From positions 372,001-436,000 of the forward strand of contig NZ_VWPH01000007.1 of the NCBI RefSeq assembly GCF_008630535.1: a stretch of DNA of 64,000 nucleotides. Direction: 5' to 3'. Position numbers and translations under genes: made by a program. Positions 51,785 to 60,332 of this stretch are shown one piece after another; within the stretch, counting starts at the first letter, position 1, and the number at the start of each line of letters is the position of its first letter. The notes below the pieces were generated by a model. That model saw only the letters and a list, made by a program, of their open reading frames with translations, made no database searches and was not told the origin of the DNA. Origin of the DNA: Saccharopolyspora hirsuta. Its GTDB lineage: Bacteria > Actinomycetota > Actinomycetes > Mycobacteriales > Pseudonocardiaceae.

Positions 51785-53137
51785 TCAGCACTCGATGACG
51801 TTGACCGCGAGCCCGCCGCGGGCGGTCTCCTTGTACTTGACCTTCATGTCGCGGCCGGTCTCCCGCATCGTCTTGATCACCTTGTCCAGCGAGACGAAGT
51901 GGTTGCCGTCGCCGCGCAGCGCCATCCGCGCCGCGGTGATCGCCTTGACCGAGGCCACCGCGTTCCGCTCGATGCACGGGATCTGCACCAGCCCGCCGAT
52001 CGGGTCGCAGGTGAGCCCGAGGTTGTGCTCCATCGCGATCTCGGCGGCGTTCTCCACCTGGCGCGGCGTCCCGCCGAGCACCTCGGCCAGCCCTGCCGCG
52101 GCCATCGAGCACGCCGAACCGACCTCGCCCTGGCAGCCGACCTCGGCGCCGGAGATCGAGGCGTTCTCCTTGAACAACACCCCGACCGCCCCCGCCGCGA
52201 GCAGGAACCGCACCACGCCGTCGTCGTCGGCACCGGGCACGAAACGGGTGTAGTAGTGCAGTACCGCCGGGACGATGCCCGCCGCCCCGTTGGTCGGGGC
52301 CGTCACCACCCGCCCACCGGCCGCGTTCTCCTCGTTGACCGCGAGCGCGAACAAGGTGACCCACTCCAGCGGATCGTCCTGCCCGGTCAGCGACGCGGCC
52401 AGCTCCGCCGCGCGCCGCTTGACCTTCAGCCCGCCGGGCAGTTCACCGGTGTTGCGGCAGCCGTTGTCCACGCACTCCCGCATCACCTGCCAGATCTCCA
52501 GCAGCTCCTTGCGGACCGCGTCCTCGCCGCGCCAGGACAGCTCGTTGGCCAGCATGACGCCGCTGATGGACAGCCCGGACTCCGCGGTGCGGTCGAGCAG
52601 TTCCGCGCCGGTGCGGAACGGGAACCGCAGCTCGGTCTCGTCCGGCTTGATCCGGTCGGCCCCGGTCGCGTCCTCGTCGACGACGAAACCACCGCCCACC
52701 GAGTAGTACTCGGCGCTGTCCAGGACGACGTCCCCGGCGAACGCGGTGAACCGCATCCCGTTCGGGTGCACCGGCAGCGACCTGCGGCGGTGCATCACCA
52801 GGTCGCGGTCCGAGCTGAACCGGATCTCGTGCGTCCCGTCCAGGCGCAACCGGCCCGTCGCGCCGATCTCGGAGACCCGGTCCGCGACCGCGGCCGGATC
52901 GACGACCTCCGGGCTGTGGCCCTCCAGGCCCAGCAGCACCGCCTTCGGGCTGCCGTGCCCGTGCCCGGTCGCCCCCAACGAACCGAACAGCTCCGCCTTG
53001 ACCCGCGTGACCTGCGGCAACCGGCCCGCGTCGCGCAGTCGCCGCGCGAATCGCTTGGCCGCCCGCATCGGGCCCACGGTGTGCGAACTGGACGGTCCGA
53101 TGCCCACTGAGAACAGGTCGAAGACACTGATCGCCAT
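51785..53137 (-). CDS. sdaA: L-serine ammonia-lyase (serine dehydratase, iron-sulfur type)
   Basis: 450 residues; single-chain form with the beta domain ([29 protein letters not shown] at the start) and the alpha domain. The catalytic 4Fe-4S cluster ligands are in [18 protein letters not shown] and [19 protein letters not shown], and the substrate loop [29 protein letters not shown] is complete. It converts serine to pyruvate and ammonia. It lies 28 bases after gcvH on the same strand, so it is under the glycine riboswitch upstream of gcvH. This links glycine excess to serine breakdown. Confidence 0.95.
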   Translation of the reverse strand: MAISVFDLFSVGIGPSSSHTVGPMRAAKRFARRLRDAGRLPQVTRVKAELFGSLGATGHGHGSPKAVLLGLEGHSPEVVDPAAVADRVSEIGATGRLRLDGTHEIRFSSDRDLVMHRRRSLPVHPNGMRFTAFAGDVVLDSAEYYSVGGGFVVDEDATGADRIKPDETELRFPFRTGAELLDRTAESGLSISGVMLANELSWRGEDAVRKELLEIWQVMRECVDNGCRNTGELPGGLKVKRRAAELAASLTGQDDPLEWVTLFALAVNEENAAGGRVVTAPTNGAAGIVPAVLHYYTRFVPGADDDGVVRFLLAAGAVGVLFKENASISGAEVGCQGEVGSACSMAAAGLAEVLGGTPRQVENAAEIAMEHNLGLTCDPIGGLVQIPCIERNAVASVKAITAARMALRGDGNHFVSLDKVIKTMRETGRDMKVKYKETARGGLAVNVIEC

Positions 53138-53165
53138 TGATCGCCTCCGCTGCTGCCCGGCTCCG

Positions 53166-53537
53166 CTACTGCTCGATCAGTCCGGCGTACTGCTCGGCGG
53201 TGAGCACAGCACCGGTCGCGGTGGCGCGCACCTCCAGCAGCCAGCCCCCGGCGAACGGCTCGGCGTTGACCAGCGCCGGGTCGTCCACGACGGACTCGTT
53301 GACCGCGACGACCTCACCCGTGACCGGCGCGAACAGGTCGCTGACGGACTTGGTGGACTCCAGCTCACCGCAGGTCTGACCGGCCTCGATCTGCTCGCCG
53401 ACCTCGGGCAGCTGCACGAAGACGATGTCGCCCAGCGCGTCCGCGGCGTGCTGGGTGATGCCGATGCGGACCACGTCGTCGCGGTCCTCGATCCACTCGT
53501 GCTCTTCGGTGTAGCGCAGGTTCTCGGGCAGGGACAT
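53166..53537 (-). CDS. gcvH: Glycine cleavage system H protein
   Basis: 123 residues from ATG 53537. The lipoyl-carrying Lys63 is in [16 protein letters not shown], and the fold is complete from [41 protein letters not shown] to the end. It shuttles the aminomethyl group between the P, T and L proteins. The gcvT, gcvP and glyA genes are not in this window. It is the first gene after the tandem glycine riboswitch and is followed by sdaA. Confidence 0.96.
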   Translation of the reverse strand: MSLPENLRYTEEHEWIEDRDDVVRIGITQHAADALGDIVFVQLPEVGEQIEAGQTCGELESTKSVSDLFAPVTGEVVAVNESVVDDPALVNAEPFAGGWLLEVRATATGAVLTAEQYAGLIEQ

Positions 53538-53592
53538 GGTGGGAGGCTCCAAAGCGGTCTGGAGGGCGCGGGCGCGCCCGGAATGTGCTGGG

Positions 53593-53778
53593 CCTCCCCC
53601 TCTGTTTCGGGACCTGAGAGCTTCGCCGCAGCTCAGCGGCTTGCACCGTGGGTGGCGCGTCAACGCTGGCGCGCGCTTTCCAGAGTTGCCTAGCCCGAAC
53701 GGTCATGGGTGCCTGAGAGTTTGTGGGGAGTCTTGCTCCTTCGGCGCCCCGCAGCTGGTGCGAGGTCTCTCCCGCACG
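53593..53778 (-). promoter_or_regulatory. Tandem glycine riboswitch upstream of gcvH-sdaA
   Basis: Read on the minus strand, two glycine aptamers follow each other. The first shows GCGGGAGAGACC (about 53778), GGCGCCGAAGGAGCAA, AAACTCTCAGGCACC and GGCAACTCTGGAAAG. The second shows CACGGTGCAAGCCG, GCGAAGCTCTCAGGT and GAAACAGAGGGGGAGG (ending about 53593). These are the conserved glycine-riboswitch strings in correct order. It ends 56 bases before the gcvH start. Binding of glycine normally turns such operons on. Confidence 0.93.
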
Positions 53779-53980
53779 GGGTCGACGGCCGGTATGCGAT
53801 TGTCTACGTGCCCAGCAACGATAAACGGGCCCGCTCTGGTGCCACAATGCCCTCCCCCGGTCCGCGGCCAGGCGGCCTCATGCTCTCGGAGCCCGTCCGG
53901 CCGAGGCGTCCCGCGCGGCAGCGGAACCTCGGCGCCAGCGCGCGACGAAGACGGAAGAACGAGTTCTCAGGAGGCCGGTG

Positions 53981-55534
53981 ATGCTGGACGTCCGGGCGCT
54001 GGTCGACCGGGTCGGACCGACCCTGCTGCGCGCGGTGGTCGTCCCGGAGTCGCCCGCGTGCGTCGGCGACGTCGTCATCGCCGAACCCGACCAGCACCCG
54101 ACGGTGGTCGACGGCGACCTCGTGCTGGGCGTCGCGGTCGCGGACCGCGAGCAGGCGGCGGCGCTGGTGCGCATCTGCGGCGACCAGGGTGCGGCGGCGG
54201 TGCTGCTGAAACCGCCGGTCTCCGCCGACGAGCGCATCACCGCGGCGGCCGAGGAGTCTGGCGTCGCCCTGGTCGAGGTCCGGCCGGAGACCGCTTGGGC
54301 GCAGCTGGTCTGGTTGATCCGGGCGGCGCTGGCCCGGACCGGCATCGACGAGGCGGACGCGCGCAGCACCGGGGTCGGCGACCTGTTCCGGCTCGCCGAT
54401 GCGGTGGCCGACGTGGTGGACGCGCCGGTCACCATCGAGGACGCGCACTCCCAGGTGCTCGCCTACTCGGCCCGGCAGGACCTCACCGATCCCGCGCGGG
54501 TCTCGACGATCATGGGCCGCAGGCAGCCCGACGACGTGCTCGCCAAGTTCCGGGCGCGCGGCACGTTCCGCAAGCTCAGCAAGGGCAGCTCGGCGATCTT
54601 CGTGCCCGCCCAGCAGGACGGCACCCTGCCGCGGCTGGTGGTGCCGATCAGGATGGGCGGAGAACTGCTCGGCTCGATGTGGGCGGTGGTGCCCGACCAG
54701 GTCTCCGAGGAACGCGCGACGGCGTTCGCCGACACCGCTCCCCTCGTCGCGCTGCAGCTGCTCCGGTGGCGTGCAGTCGCGGACGCCGAGCGGCGGCACA
54801 GCGCGGAGCAGGTGCGGCTGCTGCTCGAAGGCGGCGAGGGCTGGCGGGTCGCGGCCAACGAACTGGCGGTGCCGAACGAGCCGCACCGGGTGATCGCGAT
54901 CGAGATGCCCGCCTCGGCCGGTCCCGCCGAGGGGCACCGGCTGGCGCTGTGGGAGTGGATCACGCGCGGGATCGGACGCCGACCGCTGGTCACCGAGATC
55001 GGCGCCATGCTCTACGCGGTGGTGCCGGACCGCGACCGCGGCGGCTGGCTGGAACTGCGCACCGCGCTCGCCTCGCACGACATGTCGCCGCGCCCGCTGA
55101 TCGCGGTGGGCACGGCGGTGGCGGTCGCCGAACTGCACCAGTCGCGCTCGCAGGCCGAAGAGCTGGTGAGCCTGCTGCGCACCGGACGCCTGCAGGAGCG
55201 GGTGGCGGTCTACGAGGACTACTGGCACCTGCTGGTGCTCAGCCGCATGGCGGGCGCAGCGACCGACGCGGGGATCGGCTCGCTGGGACCGCTGGCGCTC
55301 CTGCGCGAGCACGACCGCACCCAGGGCACCGAATACCTCGCGACGCTGCGCGCCTGGCTGCGCCACCCCGGCGACCCGCGGCAGGCGAGCCGGGAGCTGC
55401 GCGTGCACCCGAACACCTTCCGGTACCGGATGAAGCGGCTCACCCAGCTCGTCGACATCGACCTCGACGACCCGGACGTCCGCTCCGCCCTCCTCGTCCA
55501 ACTGCTCGCCGAGAGCTGGGCCCAGCACGGCTGA
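53981..55534 (+). CDS. PucR-family transcriptional regulator, probable regulator of ald
   Basis: 517 residues from ATG 53981, with AGGAGG six bases upstream. The N-terminal PucR domain (DVRALVDRVGPTLLRAVVVPESPACVGDVVIAEPD, about 1-120) is followed by a GAF-like region (VADVVDAPVTIEDAHSQVLAYSARQD...LVVPIRMGGELLGSMWAVVP). The C-terminal helix-turn-helix of the family is seen at ELRVHPNTFRYRMKRLTQLVDIDLDDPDVRSALLVQLL. It is divergent from the riboswitch-gcvH operon and upstream of ald. Genes of this type commonly control ald or amino-acid use, so ald is the likely target. TTGTGC-type dyads lie before ald. Confidence 0.9.
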   Translation: MLDVRALVDRVGPTLLRAVVVPESPACVGDVVIAEPDQHPTVVDGDLVLGVAVADREQAAALVRICGDQGAAAVLLKPPVSADERITAAAEESGVALVEVRPETAWAQLVWLIRAALARTGIDEADARSTGVGDLFRLADAVADVVDAPVTIEDAHSQVLAYSARQDLTDPARVSTIMGRRQPDDVLAKFRARGTFRKLSKGSSAIFVPAQQDGTLPRLVVPIRMGGELLGSMWAVVPDQVSEERATAFADTAPLVALQLLRWRAVADAERRHSAEQVRLLLEGGEGWRVAANELAVPNEPHRVIAIEMPASAGPAEGHRLALWEWITRGIGRRPLVTEIGAMLYAVVPDRDRGGWLELRTALASHDMSPRPLIAVGTAVAVAELHQSRSQAEELVSLLRTGRLQERVAVYEDYWHLLVLSRMAGAATDAGIGSLGPLALLREHDRTQGTEYLATLRAWLRHPGDPRQASRELRVHPNTFRYRMKRLTQLVDIDLDDPDVRSALLVQLLAESWAQHG

Positions 55535-55751
55535 CAGCAGGGGAACCTTCCTGTCACCGACTGCCGGACCTGAGGAAGGGAACCTTCCTGTCATCCCGCC
55601 GCCCCCGTCGGCCCAGCCCACGCGAGCAAGGGAACCTTCCTGTCACTCCGGCGCACTCCGTCAGCGCAGGCCACGCGAGGAAGGGAACCTTCCTGTCACC
55701 TCATCGCACTCCGTCAGCGCAGCCCGTGCGAGCAAGGGAACCTTCCTGTCA
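55535..55751 (+). repeat. Cluster of five interspersed repeat copies
   Basis: Forward copies at 55535 (lead CAGCAG), 55572 (GAGGAA), 55624 (GAGCAA), 55677 (GAGGAA) and 55730 (GAGCAA), spaced 37, 52, 53 and 53. The spacers of the last units share GCACTCCGTCAGCGCAG, showing a recent tandem duplication of a 53-base unit. The first copy starts right after the pucR-family stop. Confidence 0.94.
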
Positions 55752-55812
55752 TCACCGGCGCGGATCGGGCTGCGAGGGCGCTCCGTCACCCGGCTCCGCG
55801 GCAGGGGCCGCG

Positions 55813-55829
55813 TTGTGCTGCGAGCACAA
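55813..55829. promoter_or_regulatory. Putative operator upstream of ald
   Basis: TTGTGCT-GCG-AGCACAA is a perfect 7-3-7 palindrome, 95-111 bases before the ald start. A related dyad, GTTGTGCGCAAC, lies at 55889-55900. Either could bind the PucR-type regulator. Confidence 0.55.
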
Positions 55830-55923
55830 ACGGGGCGGGGCAATCTCATCGCGTGGGAATGATGCGCCCCCGGCATCGGCGGCGGATCGTTGTGCGCAAC
55901 GCAGGAGACGAAAGGATTCCGCC

Positions 55924-57039
55924 GTGAAGATCGCCGTGCCGCGCGAGATCAAGAACAACGAGTACCGGGTCGCGATCACCCCCGCCGGTGTGCACGAGCT
56001 CAGCAGCCGCGGGCACGACGTCTTCGTCGAGGCCAACGCGGGTGCGGGCTCCTCGATCCCGGACGAGGACTACCTCGCCGCGGGCGCGAAGGTCCTGCCC
56101 AGCGCCGACGACGTGTGGGCCGAGGGCCAGCTGGTGCTCAAGGTCAAGGAGCCGATCGCCGAGGAGTACCCGCGGCTGCGCCGCGACCAGGTGCTGTTCA
56201 CCTACCTGCACCTGGCAGCCTCCGCGGAGCTCACCGACGCGATGCTGGACTCCGGCATCACCGGCATCGCTTACGAGACGGTGCAGACGGCCAACGGCAG
56301 CCTGCCGCTGCTCGCGCCGATGAGCGAGGTCGCGGGTCGGCTCGCGCCGCAGGTCGGGGCCTACTCGCTGATGCGCCCCAGCGGCGGCCGCGGCGTGCTG
56401 CCGGGCGGTGTTCCCGGTGTGCACCCGGCGCGGGTCGTGGTGATCGGCGGCGGTGTCGCGGGCCTCAACGCCGCGCGCGTCGCGATGGGCATGGGCGCCG
56501 ACGTGGAGCTGCTGGACACCAACGTGGACAAGCTCCGCGAGATCGACCGCGACTTCCACGGCCAGATCCGCACCGTGACCTCCAACCGCTACAGCGTCGA
56601 GCAGGCGGTGCGCGCCGCCGACCTGGTGATCGGCGCGGTGCTGATCCCGGGTGCGAAGGCGCCGAAGCTGGTGTCCAACCACCTGGTGTCGGAGATGAAG
56701 CCGGGCAGCGTGCTGGTGGACATCGCGATCGACCAGGGCGGCTGCTTCGCCGACTCGCGCCCGACCACGCACGACGACCCGACCTACCGCGTGCACGACT
56801 CGGTCTTCTACTGCGTGGCGAACATGCCGGGCGCGGTCCCCAACACCTCGACCCACGCGCTCACCAACGTCACGCTGCCCTACGTCCTGCGGATCGCCGA
56901 CCAGGGCTGGCAGCAGGCCTGCCGGGCGGACGCGGCGCTGGCGGCCGGGCTCAACACCCACGACGGCAAGCTGGTCAACGCCCCGGTCGCCGAGGCCCAC
57001 GGCCGCACCAGCACCCCGATCAGCGACGTCCTGTCCTGA
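55924..57039 (+). CDS. ald: Alanine dehydrogenase
   Basis: 371 residues from GTG 55924, with AAAGGA upstream. The N-terminus [23 protein letters not shown] is the standard start. Substrate-binding residues lie in [16 protein letters not shown] (Lys) and [13 protein letters not shown] (His). The NAD-binding motif is [30 protein letters not shown], followed by [42 protein letters not shown]. It interconverts alanine with pyruvate and ammonia. A terminator hairpin lies just after the stop, so it is monocistronic. Confidence 0.97.
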   Translation: MKIAVPREIKNNEYRVAITPAGVHELSSRGHDVFVEANAGAGSSIPDEDYLAAGAKVLPSADDVWAEGQLVLKVKEPIAEEYPRLRRDQVLFTYLHLAASAELTDAMLDSGITGIAYETVQTANGSLPLLAPMSEVAGRLAPQVGAYSLMRPSGGRGVLPGGVPGVHPARVVVIGGGVAGLNAARVAMGMGADVELLDTNVDKLREIDRDFHGQIRTVTSNRYSVEQAVRAADLVIGAVLIPGAKAPKLVSNHLVSEMKPGSVLVDIAIDQGGCFADSRPTTHDDPTYRVHDSVFYCVANMPGAVPNTSTHALTNVTLPYVLRIADQGWQQACRADAALAAGLNTHDGKLVNAPVAEAHGRTSTPISDVLS

Positions 57040-57055
57040 GGACCCGCTCCCCCGA

Positions 57056-57092
57056 ACGAACCCCGCTGCCGCTCGTCGGCGGCGGGGTTCGT
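57056..57092. terminator. Terminator hairpin of ald
   Basis: ACGAACCCCGC (57056-57066) pairs with GCGGGGTTCGT (57082-57092), with a further GCCG/CGGC stem inside. It lies 17 bases after the ald stop. Confidence 0.85.
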
Positions 57093-57114
57093 CGCATCTC
57101 GGGCGGCCACCGCG

Positions 57115-57250
57115 CGACAGGAAAGTTCCCGTGCTCGCACCCCGGTGACAGGAAGGTTCCCTTCCTCGCGTGATCAGGGGCGCGGATGACAGGAAGGTTC
57201 CCTTCCTCAGGTCAGCAGGGCCGCGTTGTGACAGGAAGGTTCCCTTGCTC
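57115..57250 (-). repeat. Cluster of four interspersed repeat copies
   Basis: Reverse copies at 57115 (GGAAAGTTCC core, lead GAGCAC), 57146 (GAGGAA), 57187 (GAGGAA) and 57229 (GAGCAA), spaced 31, 41 and 42. They follow the ald terminator. Confidence 0.94.
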
Positions 57251-57626
57251 GCGTCGCATGCGGGCGCGCGGAGACGGCCCGGGCTGGTTGGTCCAGTCGG
57301 GTGCAGGTGATCACGGGAAATGGCGCACGCGGTGGGCGGCGAATGCGAAGAGGCCTCAAACAGCCGAACGGGGCGGCCCGCTCAACCAGCCTGGGGGTCA
57401 CCGGGAGCAGGCCGCCACCGTCAGTGTAGGCCACGATCGCCCATTTGCCGACGACGCGAGCACCCACTCGGCGGGCATTTTCGAGCCGAATCGATAACCA
57501 CCCGATGGAGTGAGCGCGGTGCCCTGCCCGTGCAGGCGTGGCCCCCTCCTGCCGATGTCACCCGTTAGGACCAGCCCGCTGGCCCCGTCCGGCGGGCTGC
57601 GCAACGCAACTGCGACGGGAGGCGAA
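57251..57626. other. 376-base region upstream of the zinc-ribbon gene
   Basis: No gene with family resemblance was found here. The sequence becomes A/T-richer near 57440-57500 (CATTTTCGAGCCGAATCGATAACC), a plausible promoter zone for the downstream gene. Short open frames on both strands lack ribosome-binding sites and codon bias. Confidence 0.4.
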
Positions 57627-58160
57627 GTGGTGGACACGGCATTGCGCAAGGCCGTTCTCGACCGGCTCGACAACCTGGATCGGGTGGTGGCCGACGACGC
57701 ACCCGAAGTGCTCCTGCCCGTCGCCCGCGCCGAGCTCTACCGGCTCACCTCCGGGTTGAAGGCGCTGCTCGACGAGCACCAGCCCGGCGAGGACGGCCGG
57801 TGCCCGTCGTGCCAGGGGACGCTGCGCAGCCGCCCGTGGCCGTGCACGGTGTGGTTGACCGCGCACCGCCAGCTCATCGGCGACCACTCCGGCAAACCGG
57901 CCCGCACCACGCGGCTGGACGCGCTGCGGCGGAAGGTGCGCCGCAAACCGGTCCAGGCGGAAGCCGACGTCGAGGTCATCCCGCACCCGATCGTCTCCTC
58001 GGCGGGCAACGGCCCCAGCGACTGGGACACCGACGAGTTCATCCGCCCGGACCTGACCGGCGGCCCGCCCGGCGAACCGCCCGTCGGCGGGCACCTCGAA
58101 ACCGATCACCGCAAGATCCACCGCGCCTCGGTGGTCGACCGCGGGATCCAGTGGCCGTAG
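57627..58160 (+). CDS. Conserved actinobacterial protein with a Cys-x2-Cys and Pro-Trp-Pro-Cys motif
   Basis: 177 residues from GTG 57627 (GTG 57630 is adjacent), with GGGAGG upstream. The N-terminal helices ([47 protein letters not shown]) lead to [30 protein letters not shown] (about 70-100), where three Cys suggest a small zinc-binding site. The C-terminal 75 residues are disordered. I have seen this arrangement in conserved hypothetical proteins of actinomycetes, but the function is unknown. Confidence 0.75.
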   Translation: MVDTALRKAVLDRLDNLDRVVADDAPEVLLPVARAELYRLTSGLKALLDEHQPGEDGRCPSCQGTLRSRPWPCTVWLTAHRQLIGDHSGKPARTTRLDALRRKVRRKPVQAEADVEVIPHPIVSSAGNGPSDWDTDEFIRPDLTGGPPGEPPVGGHLETDHRKIHRASVVDRGIQWP

Positions 58161-58261
58161 CCGCTGTGCGCTGGGATCGAAAACGACCACTCCGCACCTG
58201 CGCCCCGTCCCCGTCCGGCAGGATGGGCGGCGACGGGTGAACAGGTGGAGTTGGAGGGCGT

Positions 58262-59257
58262 GTGCACGACGGCAGCGGCCGGATCACCGTGCAAGGTCTC
58301 AGCAAGAGCTACGGGCCGGTGACCGCGGTCCAGAACCTTGATTTCACGGTGCGGCCAGGCACGGTTACCGGGTTCCTCGGGCCCAACGGGTCCGGGAAGA
58401 CCACGACGTTGCGCATGATCCTCGGCCTGGTCACGCCCACCGCGGGCACCGCCACGATCAACGGTCTGCCGTTCCAGCAGCTGCCCAACCCGGCCTCGGT
58501 GATCGGCGCCGTCCTCGACGCGCAGAGCTTCCACCCGGGCCGCAGCGCGCAGAACCACCTGCGCTGCTACGCGGCGGCCATGAACGTGCCGGACGAGCAG
58601 GCCGACCGGGCGCTCGAGCTGGTCGGGCTGGCACCGGCGGCGAAGCGCAAGCCCGGCGGGTTCTCGCTGGGCATGCGGCAGCGGTTGGCGCTGGCCACGG
58701 CGCTGCTCGGCGATCCGCAGGTGCTCGTGCTGGACGAACCGGCCAACGGGCTCGACCCGGAGGGCATCGCCTGGTTGCGCAACTTCCTGAAGGCCTTCGC
58801 CGCGAGCGGCCGCACCGTGCTCATGTCCAGCCACTTCCTCCGGGAGATCGAGCACACCGTGGACCAGCTGGTGGTCATCAGCCGCGGCCGGTGCGTCTAC
58901 GACGGCAGCATCGAGGAGCTGCGCGCCGCCCAGCAGTCCCGCGCCCTGGTGCAGGCCGCGGACCCCGGTGCGCTCGCCGCGAAGCTGCAGGAAGCCGGTT
59001 ACCGCGTCGAGTACCTGCCGGACGGCCGGGTCGCGGTGCTGGACGCGGATTCCCGCACCGTCGCCGACCTCGCGCTGGAGGCCGGGATCGCGCTCTACGG
59101 CATGCAGGACGAGCGGATCGGTCTGGAGCAGCTGTTCTTCCAGCTCACCAACGGCCAGTACACCGGCGTCCCGCAGGCGGGGCCGGGTGCCCAGGCGTGG
59201 GCGCGGCCGGTCGGGCCGCAGCACGGTGACCAGCGCGGACTCGGGGGGAACGGGTGA
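58262..59257 (+). CDS. ABC transporter ATP-binding protein
   Basis: 331 residues from GTG 58262, with GGAGG upstream. Walker A is GPNGSGKTT (about 40-48), the signature is FSLGMRQRLALA, Walker B is VLVLDEPANGLDP, and the switch His is in LMSSHFLREIE. The C-terminal extension ends in a Gly/Gln-rich tail. It is an ABC-2-type exporter ATPase like those for drugs or lantibiotics. The stop overlaps the permease start (TGATG), so it is coupled with it. Confidence 0.93.
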   Translation: MHDGSGRITVQGLSKSYGPVTAVQNLDFTVRPGTVTGFLGPNGSGKTTTLRMILGLVTPTAGTATINGLPFQQLPNPASVIGAVLDAQSFHPGRSAQNHLRCYAAAMNVPDEQADRALELVGLAPAAKRKPGGFSLGMRQRLALATALLGDPQVLVLDEPANGLDPEGIAWLRNFLKAFAASGRTVLMSSHFLREIEHTVDQLVVISRGRCVYDGSIEELRAAQQSRALVQAADPGALAAKLQEAGYRVEYLPDGRVAVLDADSRTVADLALEAGIALYGMQDERIGLEQLFFQLTNGQYTGVPQAGPGAQAWARPVGPQHGDQRGLGGNG

Positions 59258-60111
59258 TGGGCGCGCTGATCAGGGCGGAGTTCCGCAAGACCTTCACGAC
59301 CAACCTGTGGTGGGCGCTGCTCATCCCGGTGGCGGTGATCGGCTTCGGCGCCGGGTGGATGGGCACCACCTTCGTCGGGATCATCAACAGCGTCCAGCAG
59401 CTGGACCGGCCGGTGCCGCTGGCCCTGCTGTCGGTGGCCATGTCGGCGAACTTCAGCACCATCTTCGGCGCCCTGTTCGGGGCGCTGTCCGTGGCCGGGG
59501 AGTACCGGAACAGGACCATCACGACCAGCTTCCTGACCAGCAACCCGCGCAGCGCCGTGCTCGTCGCGAAGCTGATCGCGGCAGCGGCCATCGGGGCCGG
59601 GTACGGGCTGGTCAACGTGCTGTGCGCGAGCCTCGGCGGACTGCTCGGCGCCAGCCAGGACCTCGGGAACTTCGGTGACATCGGCGACTGGTTGAGCGTC
59701 GGCGGCACCTGCGTGCTCGCGATGGTGCTGTGGACGCTGCTCGGCGTCGGGTTCGGCGCGCTCGTCGCGAACGCCGTGCTGGCGATCATCCTGCCGCTGG
59801 TCTACAAGTTCGTCGTCGAGTTCATCTTCTCGATGGCGCTGGTGGGCTCCAACGTCCCCGGCATCGGCCCGTACCTGCCGGGCGCGGCGGGCAACGGGAT
59901 CGTGTCCAACCTCGCGGTGCCGCTGTTCATCACGGCGGTGGCCGGACCGGACGAGCCCGACGTGCCGCGGGTGGCCTTCGAGGTCCTGCACGTGTTCTTC
60001 GGCGGCCACTACGGGCACCCCTGGTGGGCGAGCCTGCTGACCTTCCTGGCCTACACCGCGGTGTTCGTCGCCGGTGGCTGGTGGGCGAACCAGCGGCGCG
60101 ACATCGCCTGA
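59257..60111 (+). CDS. ABC-2-type transporter permease
   Basis: 284 residues from ATG 59257 (TGATG overlap with the ATPase stop). Six membrane helices: LWWALLIPVAVIGFGAGWMG, STIFGALFGALSVAGEY, LIAAAAIGAGYGLVNVLC, TCVLAMVLWTLLGVGFGALVANAVLAIILPL, NLAVPLFITAVAG, and SLLTFLAYTAVFVAGGWW. The stretch AGEYRNRTITTSFLTSNPRS is the characteristic GxYRxxTIxT motif of this permease type. With the ATPase it forms an exporter of unknown substrate. Four repeats follow. Confidence 0.9.
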   Translation: MGALIRAEFRKTFTTNLWWALLIPVAVIGFGAGWMGTTFVGIINSVQQLDRPVPLALLSVAMSANFSTIFGALFGALSVAGEYRNRTITTSFLTSNPRSAVLVAKLIAAAAIGAGYGLVNVLCASLGGLLGASQDLGNFGDIGDWLSVGGTCVLAMVLWTLLGVGFGALVANAVLAIILPLVYKFVVEFIFSMALVGSNVPGIGPYLPGAAGNGIVSNLAVPLFITAVAGPDEPDVPRVAFEVLHVFFGGHYGHPWWASLLTFLAYTAVFVAGGWWANQRRDIA

Positions 60112-60120
60112 CCCCGACCT

Positions 60121-60263
60121 GCGGAAGGGAACCTTCCTGTCATGCGCGTGCGCGCTGACGTGAGGAAGGGAACCTTCCTGTCACCCACGTGCCCGCTGAC
60201 GTGAGGAAGGGAACCTTCCTGTCAACCGCCGACGGCTCCGATGACAGGAAGGTTCCCCTGCTC
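60121..60263. repeat. Cluster of four interspersed repeat copies, mixed orientation
   Basis: Forward copies at 60121 (lead GCGGAA), 60162 and 60203 (both GAGGAA), spaced 41 and 41, then a reverse copy at 60242-60263. The second and third share the flank GCTGACGT, as at 28326. Confidence 0.94.
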
Positions 60264-60332
60264 CACTGGTCGGACGTCACACCGGGGGTTCGGGCGGGCT
60301 GCGCGGTCGGTGGGGCGGCATAACCTGGCGGT

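Noticed and set aside
53536..55923. A long plus-strand frame overlapping the PucR-type gene and running into ald
   Set aside because: Its translation is Arg/Gly/Ala-rich without motifs, and the PucR protein in another frame matches its family throughout. Only the ald part from 55924 is accepted.
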